Shown: in pieces, positions 25,122 through 34,414 of the stretch | Layout: each line of letters opens with the position of its first letter | Position numbering within the stretch: the stretch's first letter is position 1 | NCBI GenBank assembly: GCA_903888345.1 | Contig: CAISTG010000053.1 | Location: 1-54,732 of the forward strand | DNA: 54,732 bases | Direction: 5' to 3' | Source: Candidatus Buchananbacteria bacterium | Lineage (GTDB): Bacteria; Patescibacteriota; Patescibacteriia; 2-01-FULL-39-33 | The notes under the pieces: generated by a model | What the model was told of the DNA's origin: nothing | The model's input: only the letters and a program-made list of their open reading frames with translations | Database searches by the model: none | Position numbers and translations under genes: made by a program

Positions 25122-26165
25122 TTATTTTCTCCCATGGTTGTCAGTTTCAAAATCGCGATAAACGCAAAAAGGCGCATCATGCAGTTTAGCATTAAACGAC
25201 CAAGACATGCTGGCGCAACCGCCGCGGCAAGTCTCCAATTTATCACAACAAGCACAGCGAGAACTTGGACTAACCGCTGACACGTCAAACTTTCGATTGA
25301 AACCAAAATAGTGATCATTACCCCAAATGTCTGCCAGCGACTGCTCGCGCACATTGGCAATAATAAACTGATCACCATAGAGCGACAAACAGGGCACTAC
25401 ATCGCCATTGGCCCGAATACCCAAGCCGGAAATCCCCGCTTGGCAACCTGGCCAATCGCCCGCTCGCGTCAAACCCAAATGATCAAATCCAAAACAATCC
25501 GCTCCAGTAATAACCATTTCCGGATAACGATGGCGCAAGCTGTACAACTCCAGACAAACTGCATTAAACTCTTGACGATCAAGAAGCTCATCAGAATCGC
25601 TCATGCGACCCATGGGTGCAGCAATCTGTATTTGCCAACCGGAAACACCAAGCGTGTGCAAGGTATGGCCAATCTGTGACAACTCGCGATAGTTCAATTT
25701 AGAAATCGTCGTGTTAACCACGGTCGGAATACCCGCCGCCACTAACCGACTAATTGTTTGAAGCGACTTAATCCAGGCCTGAGAATTTTGCCTGATGTAA
25801 TTATGAGTGTCTTTGTTGCCATCAATACTAACACCGATGGCATAAGGTTTAACGGTTGAAAATAACTCTAAATAGCGATCAGGCAATACGATACCATTTG
25901 TGATGATACCAAACCCTAAACCATTCAACCGGGCAGAAATCAGTAACGCATCAAAATCCTTTTTTAAGAACGCCTCACCGCCGGAGAAAACAATTTTTTC
26001 CGTGCCCAAGGCTGCCAATTCAGTAAAGACTCGCTGCCATTCCGACACCGATAATTCATTTCTTGAATCCGTAGTATCGCAGTCCGAACCACAATGAAGG
26101 CAGCGCAAATTACAACGCCTCGTCGTTTCCAGAACGACCGTATTCAACTGGTGTTTTTTCGACAT
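25122..26165 (-). CDS. Radical SAM protein with SPASM domain (peptide/protein maturase-like)
   Basis: 347 residues. Cluster motif CxxxCxxC is at C18, C22, C25; SGGEA, which binds SAM, at 61-65. The C-terminal SPASM domain has C241, C259 (after NGDVVP), C304, C306, C307, C313, C317 and C334, enough for two auxiliary 4Fe-4S clusters, with ADIWGNDHYFGFN between. SPASM enzymes such as PqqE, AlbA and anSME modify peptides or proteins. Two paralogous proteins follow within 3-6 nt. AGGAGCAATGTAA sets the ATG. The promoter is near-consensus. The substrate is inferred, not known. Confidence 0.9.
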   Translation of the reverse strand: MSKKHQLNTVVLETTRRCNLRCLHCGSDCDTTDSRNELSVSEWQRVFTELAALGTEKIVFSGGEAFLKKDFDALLISARLNGLGFGIITNGIVLPDRYLELFSTVKPYAIGVSIDGNKDTHNYIRQNSQAWIKSLQTISRLVAAGIPTVVNTTISKLNYRELSQIGHTLHTLGVSGWQIQIAAPMGRMSDSDELLDRQEFNAVCLELYSLRHRYPEMVITGADCFGFDHLGLTRAGDWPGCQAGISGLGIRANGDVVPCLSLYGDQFIIANVREQSLADIWGNDHYFGFNRKFDVSAVSPSSRCACCDKLETCRGGCASMSWSFNAKLHDAPFCVYRDFETDNHGRK

Positions 26166-26188
26166 TTACATTGCTCCTAGTTGTAACT

Positions 26189-26201
26189 ATTGTCAAAGTC
26201 C
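26189..26201 (-). promoter_or_regulatory. Shared initial-transcribed element, radical SAM copy
   Basis: GGACTTTGACAAT on the minus strand, 8 nt after the -10, i.e. at predicted +1. Confidence 0.55.
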
Positions 26202-26209
26202 GATTAATC

Positions 26210-26238
26210 AGATTAACAAAAATCAGCGCCCTTGTCAA
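26210..26238 (-). promoter_or_regulatory. Promoter of the radical SAM operon
   Basis: Minus-strand TTGACA (26238-26233), 17-bp spacer ending TGT (extended), TAATCT (26215-26210). Confidence 0.75.
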
Positions 26239-26245
26239 CACTGGC

Positions 26246-27364
26246 CTAGCGGCCGCGAATTGCTACGCCATAACGATAAATACTGAGGTTAACCCCGGTT
26301 AGAATCAGCATGGTCAGCAAAAAGCTACCACCGTAAGAAACAAACGGTAGTGAAATACCGGTTACCGGCAATAAACCGATGCACATACCAATATTAATAA
26401 AAATATGAAAGAAAACCATGCCAGTAGTTAAGAGCGCAATAAACAATCCGAAGTCATCCGGGGCATTGCTGGCAATTCGATAAAAACGATAAAAAAATAA
26501 ACCGAATAATGACAGCAATAGAAATACTCCGACAAAGCCGATTTCTTCGGCGACAACAGCAAAAATAAAGTCAGTCTGACTTTCGGGAATAAACTTCAAC
26601 TGGCTTTGACTGCCAAATCCCAATCCGCGACCAAGGAATTTGCCACCGCCAACAGCAATGACGGACTGCGCCACATTATAACCGCGACCAAGAGGATCGC
26701 GCGCCGGATCAAGAAAAGAATAGATGCGATCTTTCTGATAAGGTTGCAACACTAACAGCCAAGCAACTGCCACCAGCGCCAACATCGTACCTAAAATTAT
26801 AATGACTTGCCACTTGTCTTTGACAATCAATAAAAATGCAACTAACCAAATAAAAAACAACACCATCGCCGAACCAAAATCAGGCTGAACCGCCACTAAG
26901 CCAATCGGTATTGCGACTAACGCGCCCATGAAAATTAAATTACTAAATTTATATAACGTTCGTGAATAACGACTACAAACATCAGCCAGCACAAAAATAA
27001 TAAATATCTTGGTTAATTCTACTGGCTGAAAACTAAAAAAACCAAAATTAAACCAGCCACGGGCGCCATTAATTACTGATCCCAAAGGAGTTAAAACCAC
27101 GACTAAGGCCACCAGTGAGACCAAATAGCCAACCCAGCCAATCGTTCGCCACAGTCGGTAATCAATAAAACTCAAAACTAACATAATCGGTATACCATAA
27201 ACCAACCACAAGAGCTGTTTTTGGAATTCACCAAATTGATTAGCGCCACGACCGAGGGCGACACTATAGATTGCTGCTAAACCAAACAATACCAAAAAAA
27301 CGATAGCTAACACTAACGTCCAATCTATTTTTGCTAAAAATTTTACGGGAAAACGGAAAGCCAT
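26246..27364 (-). CDS. rodA: Rod shape-determining protein RodA (SEDS glycosyltransferase)
   Basis: 372 residues, ten TM segments. SEDS motifs are NGARGWFNFG, FQPVELTKIF, VQPDFGSAMVL, ILDPARDPLGRGYNVAQS-like loop, FIFAVVAEEIGF and PVTGISLPFVSYGGS. It polymerises peptidoglycan glycan strands during elongation. RodA rather than FtsW is preferred from the short N-terminus and the loop sequence, but not certain. Its ATG overlaps the stop of the ABC permease gene (TAATG), so it is translationally coupled and is last in a four-gene operon. No mreBCD nearby. Confidence 0.88.
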   Translation of the reverse strand: MAFRFPVKFLAKIDWTLVLAIVFLVLFGLAAIYSVALGRGANQFGEFQKQLLWLVYGIPIMLVLSFIDYRLWRTIGWVGYLVSLVALVVVLTPLGSVINGARGWFNFGFFSFQPVELTKIFIIFVLADVCSRYSRTLYKFSNLIFMGALVAIPIGLVAVQPDFGSAMVLFFIWLVAFLLIVKDKWQVIIILGTMLALVAVAWLLVLQPYQKDRIYSFLDPARDPLGRGYNVAQSVIAVGGGKFLGRGLGFGSQSQLKFIPESQTDFIFAVVAEEIGFVGVFLLLSLFGLFFYRFYRIASNAPDDFGLFIALLTTGMVFFHIFINIGMCIGLLPVTGISLPFVSYGGSFLLTMLILTGVNLSIYRYGVAIRGR

Positions 27365-28605
27365 TATTCGTGTCTTAAAGCGTTAATCGGATGCATGTTG
27401 GCGGCCTGACGTGCCGGGTAATAGCCGAAGAGTAAACCAACCGAGGCACAGAAACCAAAAGCAATAGCGATTGATTGCGGAGGCAAGATAAATTTCCAGC
27501 TAAAACCAAAAAAACCAGCCACCCAACTTATCAAAAAAGCTATAATAATACCCAGGATAATACCTAAGATACCGCCGATAATCGTTAGTATAACCGCTTC
27601 AAACAAAAATTGCCAGAGCACCTGATACTTCTTAGCGCCGACCGCTTTGCGCAAACCAATCTCAAAAGTTCTCTCTGATACTGAGACATACATAATATTC
27701 ATAATGCCGACACCACCGACGAGCAAAGAAATTCCAGCAATCGCAATCAAGAGCAAAGTAATACCATTAAAAATATTATCGATCATGGCCTTAGCTTCAG
27801 TCATGGTGGTGACGGAAAAGTCCTCCTTAGCGGGCTCGGAAATTTCATGACGCGTTTGTAAGAGATACGAAATATCAGCGGCCGTTTCACTTTCTTTATT
27901 CTTATCGATCAAATTTGCGGTGACTGTTTGTATGTGGTCAACACCGATAACTAGCTTCTGTAAAGTTTGGACAGGAATATATGCCAACTGATCAAAATCA
28001 AAACCAAAGCTAGCGCCAGCTTCACTCATCACCCCAATAACTTGGTATTTGGCTTTCCCGATTTTAATCTGCTGCCCGAGCGGATCTTGATTGCCAAACA
28101 ATTTATCGGCTAATTTTTTACCCAACACTACTACTCGCGCCAATTCATTATCTTCGTCCGTCGTAAAAAAACGTCCGGTTTTAATTTTAGTTTTGCTCAT
28201 TTCTTCATACGCTGGCAACGTACCTAAAATATTCACTGATTTCTGCTGGTCTAAATAGGAAACAATTTCTTGATCGATTAACATCACATAATAGCGACTG
28301 ATATTTGGCAACTTACCAATGGCTTTAGCATCGTCCAATGTTAAGGTAGTTATTTGCACACCTTGCGCCTGACTCATGGCATTACTGCCGGAATTTTTAC
28401 CGGTAGCTGGAACTTTGGTTTCAATCTGAATTAAACTAGAACCGTAAGACTCTAATTGATCAAGCATCAAGGCCTTGAGCCCTTCACCAGCCGACATCAC
28501 GACAATCACGGCCGCAATACCAACCACAATTCCCAGAACCGTTAATACGGTCCTGGTCTTATTATTTTTTAGTGATTGCAGCGCAATGTTAAATGTAGTA
28601 ATCAT
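27364..28605 (-). CDS. MacB/FtsX-type ABC transporter permease
   Basis: 413 residues. TM1 (about 20-42) follows SLKNNKTRTVLTVLGIVVG, then a large extracellular MacB-PCD domain (about 45-270), then three TM segments of the FtsX domain with GVGIMNIMYVSVSERTFEIGLRKAVGA (key motif EIGLRKAVGA). It would work with an ATPase to move a substrate or transmit force across the envelope. No ATPase gene is beside it, so the partner is elsewhere. It starts 4 nt after the S51 peptidase stop. Confidence 0.87.
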   Translation of the reverse strand: MITTFNIALQSLKNNKTRTVLTVLGIVVGIAAVIVVMSAGEGLKALMLDQLESYGSSLIQIETKVPATGKNSGSNAMSQAQGVQITTLTLDDAKAIGKLPNISRYYVMLIDQEIVSYLDQQKSVNILGTLPAYEEMSKTKIKTGRFFTTDEDNELARVVVLGKKLADKLFGNQDPLGQQIKIGKAKYQVIGVMSEAGASFGFDFDQLAYIPVQTLQKLVIGVDHIQTVTANLIDKNKESETAADISYLLQTRHEISEPAKEDFSVTTMTEAKAMIDNIFNGITLLLIAIAGISLLVGGVGIMNIMYVSVSERTFEIGLRKAVGAKKYQVLWQFLFEAVILTIIGGILGIILGIIIAFLISWVAGFFGFSWKFILPPQSIAIAFGFCASVGLLFGYYPARQAANMHPINALRHE

Positions 28606-28608
28606 ATT

Positions 28609-29235
28609 TTAGGTTACGATTGTTTCTTTTTGGTCGCTATAAAAAATATCCTTTCCATCCTCAATTAAAATTCCCTCTCCGTCCCGTAAGATTCTTAATG
28701 GATATATTAATTTACCTCTATTTTCTTTCACTTGTTCTTCATATTCATCTCGATAATGTACTTTTAAGAAAAAGGGTACATAACCTAAAGCCGTAAAATC
28801 TGTAACACCAAAATTATCTCTGCCATCATCATTCCAATTAGAGACTTCAATACTAGGGCACATCAAATAAGCACCGGCACTGGTTCCAATATACACCTTA
28901 CCGGCCTCTAACAGCTCCCTTAAAACAACGGCAAAACCTGTCTCTCTGACGGCCTTAAGTAAATAAAAAGTATTACCGCCTTCAATGTGAATGACATTTT
29001 TATCAGCAAAGAAAGATCGCAACTCAGCCAAACTCTTTCCTTCGATATCGATTTCCTCAAAGTTATAACCCCGTTCTTTGATGGTGCTCTTTACCGTAGC
29101 AAAGAATTCTTGATGTCTAGCTCCTTTGGCGGCGGTATTAACGTAGCCAATCTTCATTTGCTCTTGCGGAATACCAGTCAAGGCGTAACCATATTTTAAT
29201 AAAAAACTTAAATCTGAGGCGAGAATAATTTTCAT
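28609..29235 (-). CDS. Peptidase S51 (dipeptidase E-like)
   Basis: 208 residues with a class I glutamine amidotransferase-like fold. The nucleophile elbow GTSAGAYLMC contains the catalytic Ser, IHIEGGNTFYLL the oxyanion strand, and FFLKVHYRDEY supplies a His. Peptidase E cleaves Asp-X dipeptides; members of S51 also include cyanophycinase. Cytoplasmic. It lies between uvrD-like and permease genes with gaps of 18 and 3 nt, so it is inside the operon, though no functional link is obvious. Confidence 0.85.
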   Translation of the reverse strand: MKIILASDLSFLLKYGYALTGIPQEQMKIGYVNTAAKGARHQEFFATVKSTIKERGYNFEEIDIEGKSLAELRSFFADKNVIHIEGGNTFYLLKAVRETGFAVVLRELLEAGKVYIGTSAGAYLMCPSIEVSNWNDDGRDNFGVTDFTALGYVPFFLKVHYRDEYEEQVKENRGKLIYPLRILRDGEGILIEDGKDIFYSDQKETIVT

Positions 29236-29253
29236 ATATTATATATTTGAAGC

Positions 29254-32200
29254 TTAAGCGACGAAATCACAGATACCCTTAAAGTCACACCACTTGCAAG
29301 TTTCTTTGTCGGGTTTAGCCGTGAACTCACCTTTTTTAATGTCGTTCATGGTTTGAGTAATTTTTTCGCGCAACTTTTCGATTTCTTTTTCTTTACCTAA
29401 AAATGACACTTCTTGATTATTATCAAAGTAATAAAAGACTAGTTCCTTAACTTTTAATCCCAATGCCGCTTCAGCTGCCATTTGGTAAATTAGTAGCTGT
29501 TCTTTATCCTCGGTGCTTAATTTTTCTTTGGGAGTACCGGTTTTATAGTCCACTAAGCGGACGCCATCTTCTAGCTTATCAATCCGATCAATCGAACCGC
29601 GCAAGGAATGTTCGGCGTCGAGCTTAAAGGTAAAGCCGCGCTCTAAATCTTCGGCCAAAACTGGGTTAGTTTGCCATTCACTAAAAAACTTTTTCAGCGA
29701 TAATAAACCCTTATGATAATACTTATCTTTGGTTTCTTGATCAGGATACCAATCGTCAATAAATGAGTCTTGATAAATTTTATTTACCTCTTCCCAAGTA
29801 ATCGGCTTAACTGGTGTTCCAGCGGCAAAAATATCAGACTGACCAGTTCCGGAACGTGCGCGCGCCAGCAAGAAAAATTTCTGCATCGTCGAATGCATGG
29901 TCTTACCAAAAGAAAACTGCGGTTTGCCCGCCATTGGTATTTTTAGTACATGCGAAAAGCGATATTGATAAGGACAAGTATCGAAAGCGCGTAATTGGGT
30001 AAAAGAAAACTGTTTCGGTATTAGTTCCTGTTTATAATCAGTCAGCGACTTCGGATGTTGAATGAATTTCCCTTCATCAACTGGCGCTTCAATCGGCTTA
30101 ATTTCGATCGTGGCGTTCTCGGCTAACTGCAAGCCACCCTCGGCTAATTCCATCAAGAAGCGCGAAAGTTTCTTGCCCCGCGCACCACCATAATCAACCG
30201 CTGATGATAAATACAACCCAATCTTGGCACGAGTCATGGCAACATAGAATAAACGACGTTCCTCTTCGAGATGAATATTGCCCTCGGGAATCGTTTCTTT
30301 AATTAATTTAACTGGCAGTTGAATCGGATCTGATTTCGTGATAGTCGGAAATTTCTTATCAACTAAATTTACAATAAAGACATACTTAAATTCTAATCCT
30401 TTTGAGGCATGAATAGTCATCACTTTGACCGTATCTGGTCCCGCCTCCTCGACATTTTGTTTCAGACTACCCTCTTCACCTGATTCTAATTCTAATTCCA
30501 TCAACTCCATGAAATCATTCAAATTGGCATCAGTGGTGTCGTGTTCAAATTGCTGAATTTTTTTATAAAATTGATTTAAGCGATTTAACTGCTCGCGGTT
30601 AGCGAGCGAATCAGTTGCCGTCAATTGCTTCAAGTAATTAGTGCCAGTTAAGAATTCCTGCAGTAGCCAAGAAGTTTTTTTGTTCGCTTTAGCATTAGCG
30701 GTTTGTTGATCAATTAAAGCTAAGATAGTTTTAATCTTATCTCGGGCGTCTGGAGAAATATTCGCAAATTGTTCATTGTTCCGGCAGACCTCAAATAGTG
30801 ACCAACCCTTGCGGTTAGCCCAATAATTCAAATTTACAATATCCTCATGCGGAATTTGCCAGAGCGAAAAGGTTAATACCCGATATAGTGCCCGACTTTC
30901 ATGATAATCATCTAGACAGCGGAACCAACTCAGAATATCCAAAACAATGGTTTCTTTGTACAGACCACGCGAGGCAAGGAAAAGATATGGAATCTTAGCC
31001 AGATCCATGGCACGAAGGAATTCATCAGCACCAGCATTGGCACGTACCAAAATTGCAAAGTCGCTCCAGGCATTTTCTTTGTCAGAATTATATCGTTCAA
31101 TAATTTTGTTCACTACCATCTCCACTTCATCCATTAAAGTCTGACCGTGCAGATGCTCAATTTGCCCCGGGACTTCCTTGTGACTTAAGAGCTGTTTGGA
31201 CAACTTATTATCACCTTCTGACAATTTTACTTCCAAGCGATTAGGATTATTGAGCTTGATGAACTCGTAAGCGGTATCTAAGATATTTTGGCAACTGCGA
31301 TAATTGTCAGTTAATACCAAACTCTGCGCTTGCGGAAAATCATCTTTAAACTGCATGATATTAGAAATCGAAGCCCCGCGGAATTTATAGATAGATTGGT
31401 CATCGTCTCCAACGACGGTGAGATTATTTTTTGGCGCTGCTAGTAGTTTTACTAATTCATATTGCGCCCAATTTGTGTCTTGGAATTCATCAACTAAAAT
31501 GTACTTAAATTGCGCGCGATATTTGGCTAAAATATTCTTTCGTGTTTTAAATAATTTTAAAACGTAATTAATTAAATCACCAAAATCCAAAGAATTACTA
31601 TCGAGTAGTAATTGCTGGTAAGTATTATAAGCATCGGCGATTTCTTGCTGGCGCAAAATTTCTTCAGCTAGTAGAATTTTACACTGTTCGGGTGGTAGTT
31701 TCTTGATCTCCGCTTCAGTCAAAAATTCCTTTAGCGGTTCGGTTGAGGCCGAATTCACTTTTAAATCTTCGACATATTTCAAATAGTCTTCCGGATAAAC
31801 CTCTTCATCTTTGGCACGTGAATATAATTTAATTAAGGCGTGAATAAACTTGGTTGGATTGCCTAAGGGTCGATAATAATCGAGATTGAATTTATCTAGA
31901 TTTTGACGCACTAGCAGCCATTGTTCAGTCGTGCTTAGTAATTTAAAATTATCGGTTAGCCCGATTTCTAAAGCATGTTCTTTGAGAACTCGTTCCGCAA
32001 AAGAATGGAACGTTGAAATCCATAAATCAGCATAACCCAGTGGTAACAGCCGATCAACACGTTCCTCCATTTCAGCGGCTGCCTTTTCAGTAAAGGTTAA
32101 AGCTAAAATTTCGTCAGGTTTAATCCCCTTTTCCATTACCAAGTAAGCCATCTTGGAAGTAATGACCGTGGTCTTACCAGTACCGGCCCCAGCCACAATT

Positions 32201-32277
32201 AAGAGTGGCCCAGCTTCGTGGGTCACTGCGATTTTTTGAGCCTTATTTAAGGTTTTGAGACATTCTAATCCAGTCAT
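29254..32277 (-). CDS. UvrD/PcrA-type helicase fused to a PD-(D/E)XK iron-sulfur nuclease
   Basis: 1007 residues. SF1A helicase motifs: Walker A AGAGTGKTT (29-37), LTFTEKAAAEM, VDEFQDTNWAQ, VGDDDQSIYKFRGA, LTDNYRS, MTIHASKGLEF and VAMTRAK. From about 760 a RecB/AddB-type nuclease follows, with VDYKTGTPKEK and cysteines C768, C994, C997, C1003 in the AddB-style iron-sulfur staple. PcrA proper is about 740 residues and lacks the nuclease. This one probably replaces or resembles an AddAB/RecBCD function in double-strand break repair. First gene of the operon ending with rodA. Confidence 0.9.
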   Translation of the reverse strand: MTGLECLKTLNKAQKIAVTHEAGPLLIVAGAGTGKTTVITSKMAYLVMEKGIKPDEILALTFTEKAAAEMEERVDRLLPLGYADLWISTFHSFAERVLKEHALEIGLTDNFKLLSTTEQWLLVRQNLDKFNLDYYRPLGNPTKFIHALIKLYSRAKDEEVYPEDYLKYVEDLKVNSASTEPLKEFLTEAEIKKLPPEQCKILLAEEILRQQEIADAYNTYQQLLLDSNSLDFGDLINYVLKLFKTRKNILAKYRAQFKYILVDEFQDTNWAQYELVKLLAAPKNNLTVVGDDDQSIYKFRGASISNIMQFKDDFPQAQSLVLTDNYRSCQNILDTAYEFIKLNNPNRLEVKLSEGDNKLSKQLLSHKEVPGQIEHLHGQTLMDEVEMVVNKIIERYNSDKENAWSDFAILVRANAGADEFLRAMDLAKIPYLFLASRGLYKETIVLDILSWFRCLDDYHESRALYRVLTFSLWQIPHEDIVNLNYWANRKGWSLFEVCRNNEQFANISPDARDKIKTILALIDQQTANAKANKKTSWLLQEFLTGTNYLKQLTATDSLANREQLNRLNQFYKKIQQFEHDTTDANLNDFMELMELELESGEEGSLKQNVEEAGPDTVKVMTIHASKGLEFKYVFIVNLVDKKFPTITKSDPIQLPVKLIKETIPEGNIHLEEERRLFYVAMTRAKIGLYLSSAVDYGGARGKKLSRFLMELAEGGLQLAENATIEIKPIEAPVDEGKFIQHPKSLTDYKQELIPKQFSFTQLRAFDTCPYQYRFSHVLKIPMAGKPQFSFGKTMHSTMQKFFLLARARSGTGQSDIFAAGTPVKPITWEEVNKIYQDSFIDDWYPDQETKDKYYHKGLLSLKKFFSEWQTNPVLAEDLERGFTFKLDAEHSLRGSIDRIDKLEDGVRLVDYKTGTPKEKLSTEDKEQLLIYQMAAEAALGLKVKELVFYYFDNNQEVSFLGKEKEIEKLREKITQTMNDIKKGEFTAKPDKETCKWCDFKGICDFVA

Positions 32278-32365
32278 AGTTTTACCGTCATAATTGACGC
32301 TATTTAACTGGGTTAATTTTAACAGAAAATGCCGGATTATTCAAAACACTTGATTTATCCCCCCC

Positions 32366-32394
32366 TTGACAAAATTATAAATATATGCTAAGAT
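32366..32394 (+). promoter_or_regulatory. Promoter of the 32465 orphan pair, extended -10
   Basis: TTGACA (32366-32371), 17-bp spacer ending TGC, TAAGAT (32389-32394). The leader of about 64 nt starts with a small ATCCAT / ATGGAT hairpin (32400-32421). Confidence 0.8.
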
Positions 32395-32464
32395 AATATA
32401 TCCATAAACTAATCAATGGATTGCTCCTTCCAAGCTAACCACAAACCAACGGGAGAAACCTCAG

Positions 32465-32854
32465 ATGATCGCAGATTTCATTTTAAACGCGCTGCTGGTA
32501 ATACTAGTTATTATCACCGTTGCCATTTTCGGATTTCTTTGCTTTGTCATGGTCGACTCGGCCTTTGTTCCGCAAGAACAGGCGGTTGGTGTTGTAGCAG
32601 ACAAACATTATGACTCTGCCTATTCGGAAGTGGTCATGGTTTATGACTCCGGAACCAAAACTTCTTTGCCCCAAACCATCTATCATGCTGATGACTGGCG
32701 ACTGACAGTTAAAGTCTTGGGGCATCGCGGATCGACCTCAGTTAGTCGCCAGCTTTATGAAACGACGGCTATCGGACAAGAAGTTACCGTCAGTTATGGC
32801 CACGGTCGTATTACCAGAAGTTTCTACGTCAAGAAAATTTCTGCCAAAAGCTAA
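32465..32854 (+). CDS. Membrane-anchored protein, unknown
   Basis: 129 residues. One TM segment at about 5-31, then a beta-rich soluble domain of about 95 residues (KHYDSAYSEVVMVYDSG; DWRLTVKVLGHRGSTSV) that would face outside if the helix acts as an anchor. CGGGAGAAACC gives the Shine-Dalgarno. Another frame starting at 32416 is a shadow. No family recognised. Paired with the small membrane gene at 32882. Confidence 0.7.
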   Translation: MIADFILNALLVILVIITVAIFGFLCFVMVDSAFVPQEQAVGVVADKHYDSAYSEVVMVYDSGTKTSLPQTIYHADDWRLTVKVLGHRGSTSVSRQLYETTAIGQEVTVSYGHGRITRSFYVKKISAKS

Positions 32855-32881
32855 TTAGCAAAACAACCACGGGAGAAGAAA

Positions 32882-33136
32882 ATGAAAGCACTCGGGTCAT
32901 TGGCAATTCTAATTGGTATTACGGTAACCACCTGCTTCCTCGGTTACTGTTTGGTTATTGGGTTGTTACAGGTATACATGGCTATATTCGGAGCCGGAGT
33001 GGGAATCTTGGTTACTTTAGGCACAATGATGCTGCTTATTGTTGGCCTGATCTGCCTAGCCATAGCCCTTAAGCCTATCACTGCTTTGTTGGCATTAGTT
33101 GTCTTGGGCATGATCGATAACGTTATCAAGGGATAA
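32882..33136 (+). CDS. Small three-helix membrane protein, unknown
   Basis: 84 residues, almost wholly hydrophobic: segments at about 5-30, 33-58 and 62-80, rich in Gly, Leu, Ile, Val. CGGGAGAAGAAA is the Shine-Dalgarno. It follows the 129-residue anchored protein by 27 nt and ends before a terminator, so the two form a unit. No family recognised. Confidence 0.68.
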   Translation: MKALGSLAILIGITVTTCFLGYCLVIGLLQVYMAIFGAGVGILVTLGTMMLLIVGLICLAIALKPITALLALVVLGMIDNVIKG

Positions 33137-33164
33137 ACATCCCACTTTTGCACCTATAAATATC

Positions 33165-33200
33165 AGCCGACCATGGAAACATGGCCGGCTATTTATTTTG
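33165..33200 (+). terminator. Terminator after the 32882 gene
   Basis: AGCCGACCATG / CATGGCCGGCT stem (33165-33190, one mismatch) then ATTTATTTT. Confidence 0.65.
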
Positions 33201-33201
33201 C

Positions 33202-34332
33202 CTAAACTTTTTCCCAACTAAATTCAGGCCGGCCGAAATGGCCATAACTGGCAGTTGCTCGAAAGATTGGTAGTTTTAAATTTAACAACTTAATAATGCC
33301 GTGAGGAGTTAAATCAAAATTATTAAGAAGATAACTGACTGCTTCCACTTCCCTAGTTTGGCCGCCACTAATAATATTAACACTGACGTCAACTGGACCA
33401 GCGACGCCAATTACATAAGCGAGCCGGACTTCGATTTCTTCGCCATAGCCCAATGTCACTAATTTTTTGGCTAACAGTCTTGCCATATAGGCAGCACTTC
33501 GATCAACCTTGCTAGGATCTTTGCCAGAGAACGCTCCACCACCGATGCGTCCAATTCCCCCGTAAGTATCAACAGCGATTTTCCTTCCCGTAACACCGCA
33601 ATCACCATAAGACCCACCAATTTCAAAGCGACCTGTGGGATTAATATAGATTTTACTAGTGACCGAATTATCATTGCCGAAATGTGGATTAATACTCGGT
33701 CCAAATTTTAACCACTGACCGCAGACTGGCTTGATCACTTCATTAAAAACATAATCTTCCACTTCTTTGGGAGTGACTTCAAATCGATGTTGTGCCGAGA
33801 CCACTACCGCTTCGATGGCGATTGGTCGATTATCCTCGTAACGAATAGTCACTTGAGCCTTACCATCGGGCAACAAAATACTAGCGCTATCAGCTTTTCT
33901 CAGTTCCGCTAATTTCCAGCACAACTGATGGGCTAATAGTAATGGCAACGGAATCATTTCTTTAGTTTCATTAGTAGCGTAACCATACATCATGCCTTGA
34001 TCACCGGCACCACCAGTATCAACGCCAATAGCGATGCTCGGCGATTGCTTACCAACCAATACTTGAATCTGAAAATCTGCCAGTTGTTCTTCGGTATAAC
34101 CGATTTGTTTTAAGGTCTCTTTAGCAATCACACAATAATCGGGATTAGCTGCTGTGGTAATTTCACCGGCAATAACTAAGTTGTTATCTTTAATTAAACA
34201 CTCAATCGCCACGCGCGCCTCGCTATCTTCTTGAAGACAGACATCGAGAATGGCGTCACTAATCTGATCGCAAATCTTATCCGGGTGGCCTTCGCAGACT
34301 GATTCGCAAGTTTTAAAAGTAATTTTTGACAT
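33202..34332 (-). CDS. metK: S-adenosylmethionine synthetase
   Basis: 376 residues, full length. Motifs: ESVCEGHPDKICDQISDA, GAGDQGMMYGYATNE, the P-loop-like GGAFSGKDPSKVDRSAAYMAR, and HFGRPEFSWE at the end. It makes SAM from methionine and ATP. SAM supply ties it to the radical SAM enzyme, PrmC and other methyltransferases here. A SAM-I riboswitch and terminator precede it on the same strand, so transcription should stop when SAM is plentiful. Confidence 0.96.
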   Translation of the reverse strand: MSKITFKTCESVCEGHPDKICDQISDAILDVCLQEDSEARVAIECLIKDNNLVIAGEITTAANPDYCVIAKETLKQIGYTEEQLADFQIQVLVGKQSPSIAIGVDTGGAGDQGMMYGYATNETKEMIPLPLLLAHQLCWKLAELRKADSASILLPDGKAQVTIRYEDNRPIAIEAVVVSAQHRFEVTPKEVEDYVFNEVIKPVCGQWLKFGPSINPHFGNDNSVTSKIYINPTGRFEIGGSYGDCGVTGRKIAVDTYGGIGRIGGGAFSGKDPSKVDRSAAYMARLLAKKLVTLGYGEEIEVRLAYVIGVAGPVDVSVNIISGGQTREVEAVSYLLNNFDLTPHGIIKLLNLKLPIFRATASYGHFGRPEFSWEKV

Positions 34333-34362
34333 AAACCTAAATTAATTAATAATTGCGAAAAC

Positions 34363-34409
34363 AAAAAAATCCTTCACCACTTGGGAGAAAGATTTTTATA
34401 AATAAAATC
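34363..34409 (-). terminator. Expression-platform terminator of the metK riboswitch
   Basis: On the minus strand an AT hairpin (34391-34409) is followed by a CTTTC...GAAGG stem and then seven T (34363-34369). It lies between aptamer and metK ATG, as in a transcription-attenuating riboswitch. Confidence 0.7.
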
Positions 34410-34414
34410 GACTT

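Noticed and set aside
26166-26171. ATG-TAA start-stop minimal uORF before the radical SAM gene
   Set aside because: ATGTAA sits too close to the AGGAG to be a good initiation site and is most simply spacer sequence.
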